The notes under the pieces are model-generated. The model worked only from the letters and a program-made list of their open reading frames with translations. It was not told where the DNA came from and made no database searches. From an uncultured Bacilli bacterium (GTDB lineage Bacteria; Bacillota_I; Bacilli_A; RF39; UBA660), in the NCBI GenBank assembly GCA_944363865.1, contig CALVVN010000033.1:1-5817 (forward strand): a stretch of 5,817 nucleotides of DNA, given 5' to 3'. Shown piece by piece: positions 1-5,615 of the stretch (position 1 is its first letter; every line of letters begins with the position of its first letter). The translations under genes were made by a program, and so were the position numbers.

Positions 1-251
1 ATAATATAGAAATTTTAAAAGATAAGTATAATGTTGAATTATATGACCATTTTATTAATGAATTTTATAATATTCTTAAGGAAGGTAAAAGTAGAGATAC
101 TTATAATAAAGCATCAAAATATATAAGCGCAATTTTAAAATTAAATAATGGTAGTAGCTTAGTAGAAAAAATTTTAATAGATTTAAAAAATTCTGATTAT
201 CAAAAGTGTTCAGCATTATTTGATGAAATAAATAAGGCAATTAAAAATTAA
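1..251 (+). CDS. C-terminal fragment of an unidentified protein
   Basis: This is the 3' end of a gene that begins before the window. The frame with codons starting at position 3 is open from the left edge to a TAA at 249-251 and gives 82 residues. The other two plus-strand frames are full of stops here, so the coding call is sound. The fragment is hydrophilic, Lys/Asn-rich and probably helical (e.g. SRDTYNKASKYISAILKL), with one Cys, no membrane segment and no catalytic motif. The pattern of a Tyr/Lys helix, then a Leu-rich helix, then an acidic C-terminal helix faintly recalls the tails of SWIM zinc-finger proteins, but that is an impression and not an identification. The small Cys-rich frame at 278 starts 26 nt after its stop with no terminator between, so the two may share a transcript. 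Confidence 0.75.
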   Translation, partial: NIEILKDKYNVELYDHFINEFYNILKEGKSRDTYNKASKYISAILKLNNGSSLVEKILIDLKNSDYQKCSALFDEINKAIKN

Positions 252-277
252 AATCTATCAAAAAAGGGCAAGGACAT

Positions 278-403
278 GTGTGCCCAATCAACACAAGAAT
301 AATTAATCATCATATATACAGACACACTTATAGTCCATGTTACACATGCTGCGAAGAGAATGAAATATGTAATGTAAATGAAGGCTGCTGTGGCAATTTT
401 TAA
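278..403 (+). CDS. Small Cys-rich protein, spore-coat (CotD-like) candidate
   Basis: This is a 41-residue frame from GTG 278 to TAA 401-403, the only usable start after the in-frame stop at 242-244. The product is rich in Cys (7 of 41), His and Tyr: it begins MCPINTRIINHHIYRHTYSP, then has a CYTCC cluster, an EIC and a terminal GCCGNF. The His/Tyr core followed by Cys pairs resembles small inner spore-coat polypeptides of the CotD type, which are deposited on the forespore surface and cross-linked; this is family resemblance from memory. Support for a real gene: the composition is non-random, and the stop codon lies exactly at an intrinsic terminator. Weak points are the GTG start and an imperfect ribosome site (AAAAGGG at 262-268, 9 nt away). 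The frame stays open upstream (GQGHV before CPIN), so it could also be the surviving C-terminal part of a longer coat protein. A structural zinc-binding peptide is another possibility. Confidence 0.55.
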   Translation: MCPINTRIINHHIYRHTYSPCYTCCEENEICNVNEGCCGNF

Positions 404-423
404 AGGCTAACAAGCCTTTTTTT
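402..423 (+). terminator. Intrinsic terminator of the small Cys-rich gene
   Basis: A perfect 7-bp stem, AAAGGCT (402-408) with AGCCTTT (413-419), encloses a 4-nt loop, AACA. The T run at 417-423 supplies the U-tract. The stop codon of the upstream small frame (401-403) overlaps the foot of the stem. It should isolate that gene from the nuclease gene, whose -10 element starts two bases after the T-tract. Confidence 0.85.
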
Positions 424-424
424 G

Positions 425-433
425 TGTTATAAT
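425..433 (+). promoter_or_regulatory. Extended -10 promoter for the nuclease/hydrolase unit
   Basis: TGTTATAAT is a perfect TGn-TATAAT extended -10 element for the vegetative sigma factor. The expected start is near 440, giving a leader of about 10 nt to ATG 450. At the standard 17-bp spacing, the -35 position (405-410) falls in the terminator stem and reads GGCTAA, so no -35 box is present and the promoter must rely on the extended -10. The ribosome site GGTGA (440-444) would lie at the very 5' end of the message. Confidence 0.75.
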
Positions 434-449
434 TTAATTGGTGATACAA

Positions 450-2279
450 ATGGCAATTACAAAGACCGATTTTGTAAATTACACTAGATGTAGAAGATAT
501 CCAGCACTTGAAAATATTAGAAAGGAAAAGCTAGAAAGTAATATATCAGTTGAAGAATATTTAAAAGAAGAGGAAAACGAAAAAATAAAAGAAATGCTAG
601 GCATGTTATTTGAAACAGACGAAGAAACAGGTGAAGACATAGATTTAACTAAAAAAATAGATAAACAATTAGAAGCCATGATGGATTATTATAAAGAAAT
701 TGAAGTCTTAGCAGCACTATATGTAGAAAAAGTATTTGGCGGAAAAAGTACATATAGTAAAGAAACCTTTATGCAAGAAAGTTTTGACGTTGACATAAAC
801 GGAATAAAATATTTATGTTATGTAGATATTTATAATGAGTCAAATAATGAAATAAATATAATAGAAGTTAAAGCAACAACTAATAGAAAATACAAAGAAT
901 TATCATATAAAATTGACAAAGAGACAGTACCATTGTTTTACAAATCCGGATATATAAACAAGTTAAATATTCCAACAGTGCCAAGTGATACCTATAATAA
1001 AAAAATATTAAAACTATTAGACCGATACAGCGATGAAGGAAAATATATTTATGACTTAGCTGTTCAAAGATATATAATAGATAAATACTTTAAAAACCAA
1101 AAAAAAATCAACTATTATTTAGCAGTTTTAAATAGTGAATATATATATGATGGAAAAACTATTAATGGAAAAAATACCTACGAAACTGATAAAAATGGAA
1201 ACGATATAATAGATATATATGACATGAACGAAATAACAGAATTATATCAAAAATATGTTGACAGTGATCGTGAACGCTTAGAGAAAAATATTTATGAGTT
1301 AGATGACAGTCCATGTAAAGTAAGTAAAAGCTGCGAACTTAAAAAGAGAACAGAATGTAAATACAAAACAATATGTTTTAACAAAGTACCTGCAAAAAAT
1401 GCAAGCTATAATTATAAAAGGTTTATTTGTTTTAAATATAATGGAATTAAATATGATAAATATGATTTAATAAACGAAGGATATTACAAATTAGGTGACG
1501 TACCAAAAGAATGGATTACTAACAGTAATCATTTGATACAAAGAGAATGTTATGATGAAAATAAAGTTTACATAAATAAAGAAAAAATTAAAGCTGGTTT
1601 AGATAGTCTAGAATATCCAATTTTTCATTTAGATTTTGAAACATTTCCGTGTCCATTGCCAAGATTTATTGGAGAGAAACCATACACACAAAGTTGCTTT
1701 GAATTTAGTCTACATATAGAAATTGAACCTGGCGTATGTGACAAAGAAAAAGATAATTATGTTTTTTTAGCTACCTCAAACAAAGAAGATCAACGAGAAG
1801 AAATGGTAAAAAAACTAGTAGAAAAAATAGATTTGAGTAATGGTGGATGCATGTTGGCCCAAAATGTAGGGTTTGAAAAAAGCAGAATAAAAGAATTAAG
1901 TATAGTTTATCCACAATATAAAAAACAATTAATGAAAATATACGAGTCGGGTAGAGATTTACTAGAAATAATTGATAACAATAAAGAATTTTATAAATCT
2001 CTTGGATTTGATGAATATAATTATAGTACTGTTAATTACTACAATAATGAGCAAAGTGGAAGTTATTCAATAAAAAAGACACTACCATTATTTACAGATT
2101 TAACATATCATGATTTAGAAGTTCAAAATGGAGTTGAAGCATTAGTTGAATATTCAATGTTTGATAAAATGAATAAAATAGAATTAGAAAAATCAAGAAA
2201 GGCATTGACTGAATATTGTAAGCAAGATACATGGGCAATGGTAGAAATATTAAGGGGGTTAAGGAACTTAGTAAAATGA
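450..2279 (+). CDS. DUF2779 nuclease: Cas4-like PD-(D/E)XK plus DEDDy exonuclease
   Basis: This is a 609-residue soluble protein that fits the DUF2779 family; its exact substrate is unknown. The N-terminus (AITKTDFVNYTRCRRYPAL) is the family opening. A first nuclease module has D126 and E139-V-K141 spaced like a PD-(D/E)XK site. It also has C14 plus C289, C295, C303 and C309, placed as in Cas4/AddB-type iron-sulfur nucleases. The C-terminal half is an RNase H-like 3'-5' exonuclease: D395-F-E397 in FHLDFETF (motif I), N472 and E476 in AQNVGFEKSRI, D503 in GRDLL, and Y589-x3-D593 (YCKQD, motif III of the DEDDy type). All expected catalytic residues appear intact, so it should be an active, metal-dependent DNA or RNA exonuclease. 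ATG 450 was chosen over in-frame TTG 438 and GTG 441 because those lie at or before the predicted transcript start, GGTGA (440-444) precedes 450 by 5 nt, and MAITKTDF matches the family. Its TGA overlaps the ATG of the next gene. No CRISPR array or cas genes are nearby. A repair role and a defence role are both open. Confidence 0.85.
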   Translation: MAITKTDFVNYTRCRRYPALENIRKEKLESNISVEEYLKEEENEKIKEMLGMLFETDEETGEDIDLTKKIDKQLEAMMDYYKEIEVLAALYVEKVFGGKSTYSKETFMQESFDVDINGIKYLCYVDIYNESNNEINIIEVKATTNRKYKELSYKIDKETVPLFYKSGYINKLNIPTVPSDTYNKKILKLLDRYSDEGKYIYDLAVQRYIIDKYFKNQKKINYYLAVLNSEYIYDGKTINGKNTYETDKNGNDIIDIYDMNEITELYQKYVDSDRERLEKNIYELDDSPCKVSKSCELKKRTECKYKTICFNKVPAKNASYNYKRFICFKYNGIKYDKYDLINEGYYKLGDVPKEWITNSNHLIQRECYDENKVYINKEKIKAGLDSLEYPIFHLDFETFPCPLPRFIGEKPYTQSCFEFSLHIEIEPGVCDKEKDNYVFLATSNKEDQREEMVKKLVEKIDLSNGGCMLAQNVGFEKSRIKELSIVYPQYKKQLMKIYESGRDLLEIIDNNKEFYKSLGFDEYNYSTVNYYNNEQSGSYSIKKTLPLFTDLTYHDLEVQNGVEALVEYSMFDKMNKIELEKSRKALTEYCKQDTWAMVEILRGLRNLVK

Positions 2280-3418
2280 CAGAAAATATAATTAATGATT
2301 TAGAAGAAAAAGGTTGCATATTTACTGAAGAGCAAAAAAAACAATTAAAAAGATTGAATTCAAAAACATACGAAGTTTTAATTAAAGATTTAAAAAACAT
2401 ATTAGAAAAATATTTAGATAATAGACAATTTGGAGTAAACGGAATAACAGTAGGAATTCGTGTACAAGATACAAAGGAAATAATTGAAATACCTGAAGAT
2501 AAAACAATTAAACTATATGATATAGCGAGTATTACAAAACTCCTAACATTAAAAATATATTATGATTTAGAAAGACAAAAACTTATTAATAGTAATGAAT
2601 ATGTAAAAAATATATTACCATTTAAAAATATGAATGATTGCAAAGTTATAGATATTGTAAAAATGAATAATAAGATAGAAACAAATGGAAAACTATCTGA
2701 AACAAAAAACAAAAGAGATTTTACAAAAAGACTTTACACTGCAACATATACAAAAAATAATCAATCAGTTTATACTGACATTGGATTCATTATTTTAGCA
2801 GAAATAATTAGTAAAAAAATTAATAAATTAAATAACAAGAAAGAAAATTATAAAACAATAATGAATAGATATTTAACAAATAATTTAGCGTTAAATAATA
2901 CAATGTTTGTACCTAGAGGAAAATACAAAATATTAGGAAACGGAAACCATGGAAATATGCCACATGATCCAAAAACAAGAATAAATAATGGGTTCACAGG
3001 TGCCGCCGGATTATTTTCAAATGCAGAGGATTTTATAGAAATCTCTAATCAATTATTTAATTATTCTTTTTTCAAAAAAAACTATTTGAACAAGATTTTT
3101 AATTATTCTTTTTTAGATGAAAAAAACAGAAAAAGGAGCTATGGCGGTATATATTTAAAGACTGATAATAATGATAGTTGTTACATTCCAAATATGTTTT
3201 CTAAACATTCCATTGCGCATCAAGGATATACTGGTAGTATAGTCGTCTATGATTTTTATACAAAAATACATTTTAGTATTTTTGTTGATGCAATAGACAA
3301 AGAAACCGATTTAAAAGCAAAAGATTTCTTTTTATATTTACACGATTTAAAAAACATTGTTGGTTTGTATTGTATAGCTATTTACATGTCAACTTGTCAA
3401 AATCAATGTAAACTTTAA
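2276..3418 (+). CDS. Serine hydrolase, class C beta-lactamase family, cytoplasmic
   Basis: This 380-residue protein has the full catalytic set of the serine beta-lactamase/transpeptidase-like fold (PF00144 type). S85-I-T-K88 in DIASITKL carries the nucleophile and general base, Y166-T-D168 in VYTDIGFIILAEII fills the YxN position, and H315-Q-G317 in AHQGYTGS replaces the KTG box. The block MPHDPKTRINNGFTGAAGLFS-like at about 236-258 is also typical of esterase/peptidase members. Homologues act on D-Ala peptides, esters or beta-lactams; the substrate here cannot be read from sequence. There is no signal peptide, lipobox or membrane anchor, so the enzyme probably stays in the cytoplasm, which is unusual for a wall-active enzyme. 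The N-terminal ~50 residues are a charged helical lead. ATG 2276 overlaps the upstream TGA (ATGA), with AAGGA at 2261-2265, which suggests translational coupling to the nuclease. An earlier in-frame ATG at 2231 would add only 15 residues read from inside the nuclease gene. The last 18 residues hold three Cys and lie beyond the usual end of the fold. Confidence 0.85.
   Translation: MTENIINDLEEKGCIFTEEQKKQLKRLNSKTYEVLIKDLKNILEKYLDNRQFGVNGITVGIRVQDTKEIIEIPEDKTIKLYDIASITKLLTLKIYYDLERQKLINSNEYVKNILPFKNMNDCKVIDIVKMNNKIETNGKLSETKNKRDFTKRLYTATYTKNNQSVYTDIGFIILAEIISKKINKLNNKKENYKTIMNRYLTNNLALNNTMFVPRGKYKILGNGNHGNMPHDPKTRINNGFTGAAGLFSNAEDFIEISNQLFNYSFFKKNYLNKIFNYSFLDEKNRKRSYGGIYLKTDNNDSCYIPNMFSKHSIAHQGYTGSIVVYDFYTKIHFSIFVDAIDKETDLKAKDFFLYLHDLKNIVGLYCIAIYMSTCQNQCKL
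3056..3114 (+). repeat. 17-nt direct repeat with 42-nt period inside the hydrolase gene
   Basis: TTTAATTATTCTTTTTT occurs at 3056-3072 and again at 3098-3114, exactly 42 nt (14 codons) apart and in frame, so the protein repeats F-N-Y-S-F. The sequence between copies is only partly alike, so this is either a decayed 14-residue tandem duplication or a coincidence of AT-rich coding. It lies between the GLFS motif and the HQG motif, a region variable in the family. Confidence 0.6.
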
Positions 3419-3450
3419 CCAAAAATATATTAAAAAAAGACTAACTATTG

Positions 3451-3456
3451 TATATT
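3451..3456 (+). promoter_or_regulatory. Possible -10 element for rpoZ
   Basis: TATATT matches the -10 consensus at 5 of 6 positions and would place the start near 3463, about 16 nt before the rpoZ ATG. No good -35 box lies 16-18 bp upstream (3428-3433 is TATTAA), and the TG dinucleotide is one base out of register for an extended -10. No terminator was found after the hydrolase gene, so read-through from it is an alternative way to transcribe rpoZ. Confidence 0.35.
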
Positions 3457-3478
3457 AATAATAGGAGTGTGATACATT

Positions 3479-3676
3479 ATGATTTATCCTTCAATAGATA
3501 AACTATTAAATATAGTAGATTCAAAATATAAATTAGTGCACGTTGCAGCTATAAGAGGAAAACAAATGATAGAAAACAATCACTATCAAATGAAAGAAAC
3601 TGATTATATATCTACTAAAGAATTAGGAAGAAGTTTAGAAGAACTAGAAAAAGGTTTAATCAAAATAAAGGATTAA
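3479..3676 (+). CDS. rpoZ: RNA polymerase omega subunit
   Basis: The 65-residue product is the omega subunit, which binds the C-terminal region of beta' and helps RNA polymerase assemble and stay stable. The diagnostic N-terminal block is clear: MIYPSIDKLL, then DSKYKLVHVAAIRGKQM, the hallmark SKY-x-LV-x-xAAxRA-like helix of omega. The C-terminus (STKELGRSLEELEKGLIKI) forms the usual terminal helix. The length is normal for Bacillota, where omega is under 80 residues. ATG 3479 is preceded by AGGAG at 3463-3467, 11 nt upstream, with GTGAT (3469-3473) extending the match to the 16S tail. In most Bacillota rpoZ follows gmk and precedes coaBC and priA; here it sits between a hydrolase gene and recX. 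Its stop codon lies inside a weak terminator hairpin. Confidence 0.95.
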   Translation: MIYPSIDKLLNIVDSKYKLVHVAAIRGKQMIENNHYQMKETDYISTKELGRSLEELEKGLIKIKD

Positions 3677-3685
3677 ATTTTTTTT
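3655..3685 (+). terminator. Weak intrinsic terminator overlapping the rpoZ 3' end
   Basis: TTTAATC (3655-3661) pairs with GATTAAA (3671-3677) around a 9-nt loop and is followed by eight T (3678-3685). Two G-U pairs and A-U pairs can extend the foot. The stem has only one G-C pair, so efficiency is doubtful, but the long U-tract and the exact position at the rpoZ stop (3674-3676) support a partial terminator. Confidence 0.5.
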
Positions 3686-3688
3686 GAA

Positions 3689-3717
3689 TTGAAAAGCAAA
3701 CTATTTTTTGGTATTCT
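3689..3717 (+). promoter_or_regulatory. recX promoter
   Basis: TTGAAA (3689-3694, 5 of 6 to TTGACA) is separated by exactly 17 nt from TATTCT (3712-3717, 4 of 6). A TG at 3709-3710 makes it an extended -10. The predicted start is near 3724, a leader of about 14 nt, with the AAGG ribosome site inside it. It follows directly after the rpoZ U-tract, which fits recX being its own unit. No LexA-type operator (CGAAC-N4-GTTCG) is visible. Confidence 0.65.
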
Positions 3718-3737
3718 ATTTAAAAGAAGGTGTAAAA

Positions 3738-4502
3738 ATGGACATACAAAAATTTAAAAAGATAGGCAAATCAAAATATAAAGTGTATTTAAATAATAGT
3801 GAAGTTATTTTATATGAAGATGTGATATTAAAATACAATTTACTATTACAAAAAAATATTGATTTAAAAAAAATGGACAAAATATTAAAAGAAAATAAAT
3901 ATTATGAAGTGTATTATAGTGCTTTATCATACGTAGAGATAAAAATGAGAAGTGAAAGCGAAGTAAGACAATATTTAACAAATAAGGGATATGATATTAC
4001 AGAAATAAATGAAGTCATTGAAAAACTTAAAGAACAAAATATAATAAATAATGAAAGCTACATTAAATCATACATTAATGACAAAATTTATTTGAGCCAT
4101 GATGGACCAGAAAAAATAAAAAATCAACTTATAACCTTGGGACTTGATGAAAGCTTAATAACGAGTTACATAGAGAAAATAGAAGAAAGTATTTGGATAG
4201 AAAAGATAGACAAAATAGTAGAAAAAAGAAAAAAGATAAACAAATTATCTAAAAATGCTTTTATTAATAAAACACATACATATTTATTAACTCTAGGATA
4301 TAGGGCAGACCTTATCAACGAAAGATTACACAATATTAATATTGATAACAAGCAAGAAATAGTAAAAGATTATAAAAAAGCATATGACAAATATAAAAAC
4401 AAATACACTGATAAAGAACTTAAATATAGAATACAAAACTATTTATATAGAAAACAATATAGCATAGAAGAAATAAATGAGATTATAGATTTAAACCAAT
4501 AA
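3738..4502 (+). CDS. recX: Recombination regulator RecX
   Basis: The 254-residue cytoplasmic protein matches RecX, which binds along the RecA filament and restrains or remodels its activity in homologous recombination and the SOS response. The first ~55 residues are the N-terminal extension seen in Bacillota RecX. The core follows: A62-L-S-Y-V-E-I-K-M-R-S-E-S-E-V (the ALxxLxxRxRSExEL helix motif), LKEQNIINNESYIKSY at 97-112, and H121-D-G-P with KIKNQLITLGL. Two further three-helix repeats lie at about 159-197 and 211-250; the last contains YRKQYSIEEINEII. Length is close to the ~260 usual for Bacillota. The start at ATG 3738 is supported by AGAAGGTG (3725-3732), 7 nt from the AAGG core. An in-frame TTG at 3708 lies inside the promoter and is rejected. 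The gene converges on the foldase gene with only 24 nt between stop codons. recA itself is not in the window. Confidence 0.93.
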   Translation: MDIQKFKKIGKSKYKVYLNNSEVILYEDVILKYNLLLQKNIDLKKMDKILKENKYYEVYYSALSYVEIKMRSESEVRQYLTNKGYDITEINEVIEKLKEQNIINNESYIKSYINDKIYLSHDGPEKIKNQLITLGLDESLITSYIEKIEESIWIEKIDKIVEKRKKINKLSKNAFINKTHTYLLTLGYRADLINERLHNINIDNKQEIVKDYKKAYDKYKNKYTDKELKYRIQNYLYRKQYSIEEINEIIDLNQ

Positions 4503-4505
4503 AAA

Positions 4506-4528
4506 AGTTTACAAGTTACTTGTAAACT
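4506..4528 (-). terminator. Shared terminator between convergent recX and prsA
   Basis: A perfect 10-bp stem, AGTTTACAAG (4506-4515) with CTTGTAAACT (4519-4528), has a 3-nt loop. Read on the minus strand it is followed by six U (from 4506-4501), so it is a strong terminator for the foldase gene. Read on the plus strand the following sequence is AATTTGTTG, a poorer U-tract, so recX termination is weaker. The prsA stop (complement of 4527-4529) lies inside the stem, and the recX stop ends 3 nt before it. Confidence 0.85.
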
Positions 4529-5498
4529 AATTTGTTGTTGCAGTATTTATACTACTTAAATAATCTTCATAGTCAGTATTTAAATCACTATCAACTATAT
4601 TCATTTCATATTTTTCTCTTAATGCTTCTAAAGCTTCAGAATATAACAATGTATTATTATTTAAAGACTCAGTAGCAATAATATCTCTAATTGTATCTGT
4701 TGAATCCTCTAAAGATTTCTTTTCACTTTGTTCCGTTTTATAAATAATATGATAACCAAATTGAGTTTTTACAGGAGTCGCAGAATATTTTCCTTCTTCA
4801 AGTGCAGCAGCAGCATCAACAAAATCCTCATCAAAATTCATTCCGTAATTAACAGTTCCTACTACACCACCATCACTAGCAGTTCCAGAGTCATCTGAAT
4901 ATTCTTTAGCCAATGTTGCAAAATCTTCTCCATTATTCAATCTTTCAATTAATTCTTTTGCCTCGTTATAAGCATTCGTTTCAGCTTCTTTTTTCTCATC
5001 ATCATCCATATCAGTTGTTGCATCACTCATTATAAGAATATGACTAATTTCCATATCTCCCACATAAACATCATTATAATATTCTTCAATTTGTTTATCA
5101 GTAACTTGTTCATTAGCATAATCTTCTATCCACATACTTCTACGGTAATTCAATCTAATATAATCTTCAAATGCTTCTTCAGTATTTACACCATAGTAAT
5201 ATTCAATATAAGAAGTAAACTCATCTCCGCTTTCAGCTTTAATGCTATCAACAACTTGTTGAACATACTCTAACTCTTCAGTCGTTTCTTCATATTCAAG
5301 AGCCAATAATTTAGTATCAATTAAATTAACCAAATAATCAATACCATACATATCTTTTAATTGATCGTATAATTCTTGAGCAGTTACTCCTTCACCATTA
5401 TTAAAGCTTACTATCGCTTCTTCACCATTGTCTAATTTTACACTTCCACAACCAGAGCATAAAATAGCGCATAAACTAATTATAAGTATTTTTTTCAT
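4527..5498 (-). CDS. prsA: PrsA-like parvulin peptidyl-prolyl isomerase lipoprotein
   Basis: This 323-residue foldase is predicted to be exported, lipid-anchored on the outer face of the membrane, and to help secreted proteins fold at the membrane/wall interface. The signal peptide MKKILIISLCAILCSGC ends in a lipobox-like LCSGC with C17 as the lipidated residue; position -3 is Cys instead of the usual Leu. A SurA/PrsA-type N-terminal chaperone region follows (about 18-145). The parvulin domain then runs from about 149 to 256, with H153 in EISHILI, the EDFATLAKEYSDD helix, the DGGVVGTV strand and loop at 209-216, and the closing FGYHII strand (H250). A helical, acidic tail of ~65 residues ends the protein. 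The mature protein is strikingly rich in Asp and Glu. Start ATG 5498 has AGGAGG 4 nt upstream (5508-5503). The gene stands alone, with its own promoter and terminator. Confidence 0.9.
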   Translation of the reverse strand: MKKILIISLCAILCSGCGSVKLDNGEEAIVSFNNGEGVTAQELYDQLKDMYGIDYLVNLIDTKLLALEYEETTEELEYVQQVVDSIKAESGDEFTSYIEYYYGVNTEEAFEDYIRLNYRRSMWIEDYANEQVTDKQIEEYYNDVYVGDMEISHILIMSDATTDMDDDEKKEAETNAYNEAKELIERLNNGEDFATLAKEYSDDSGTASDGGVVGTVNYGMNFDEDFVDAAAALEEGKYSATPVKTQFGYHIIYKTEQSEKKSLEDSTDTIRDIIATESLNNNTLLYSEALEALREKYEMNIVDSDLNTDYEDYLSSINTATTN

Positions 5499-5516
5499 AT
5501 TTCCTCCTCATAAATT

Positions 5517-5545
5517 ATGATAGCAAAAAAAAATATAAAACACAA
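5517..5545 (-). promoter_or_regulatory. prsA promoter (extended -10)
   Basis: On the minus strand, TGC-TATCAT (5525-5517) is an extended -10 with 5 of 6 hexamer matches. TTGTGT (5545-5540) lies at a 17-nt spacing as a poor -35 (3 of 6). The spacer holds a run of nine T, which may help polymerase contact. The start is predicted near 5510, so the leader is about 12 nt and begins just before the AGGAGG. Confidence 0.6.
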
Positions 5546-5555
5546 TATGAGCACT

Positions 5556-5583
5556 CACATATTTCACTTTTTTGCGTACAATA
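5556..5583 (+). promoter_or_regulatory. Possible sporulation-sigma promoter for the tiny TM genes
   Basis: CGTACAATA at 5575-5583 differs by one base from CATACAATA, a sequence fitting the -10 patterns of mother-cell sigma factors (SigE CATACAnT; SigK CATAnnnTA). CACA at 5556-5559, 15 nt upstream, fits the mACm -35 of SigK. A SigE reading with ATATT (5559-5563) has a spacer of only 11 nt and fits less well. TACAAT could instead be a vegetative -10, but no -35 is present for that. The assignment rests on short motifs and on the nature of the genes downstream. Confidence 0.4.
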
Positions 5584-5615
5584 CAAATGTAAAGATAAAA
5601 AAGGAGGAATGTGTT

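Noticed and set aside
438..449. Earlier TTG (438) and GTG (441) starts for the nuclease gene
   Set aside because: Both fall at or before the predicted transcript start, GTG 441 overlaps the GGTGA ribosome site, and the family opening matches MAITKTDF at ATG 450.
479..679. Minus-strand open frame opposite the nuclease gene
   Set aside because: Ser-rich antisense product of an AT-rich, Glu/Lys-rich coding strand, with no ribosome site and no family features.
450..2279. Cas4-like domain as evidence of a CRISPR-Cas locus
   Set aside because: No repeat-spacer array and no cas1, cas2 or effector gene in the window; DUF2779 proteins occur without CRISPR.
2092..2400. Minus-strand 102-codon frame across the nuclease/hydrolase junction
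   Set aside because: Low-complexity Phe/Leu/Ser antisense product lying over two well-supported genes.
3381..3412. TTTACAT ... ATGTAAA inverted repeat near the end of the hydrolase gene
   Set aside because: The loop is 18 nt, the stem is only 7 bp and AT-rich, there is no T-tract, and it lies within coding sequence; not a credible terminator.
5040..5273. Plus-strand 77-codon frame opposite prsA
   Set aside because: Ile/Phe/Asn-rich translation of the complement of a clear parvulin gene, with no ribosome site.
5517..5615. Extended 65-residue version of the tiny TM protein from ATG 5517
   Set aside because: The added 33 residues read through the prsA promoter and the likely promoter of this gene, and there is no ribosome site at 5517; the AGGAGG fixes ATG 5616.
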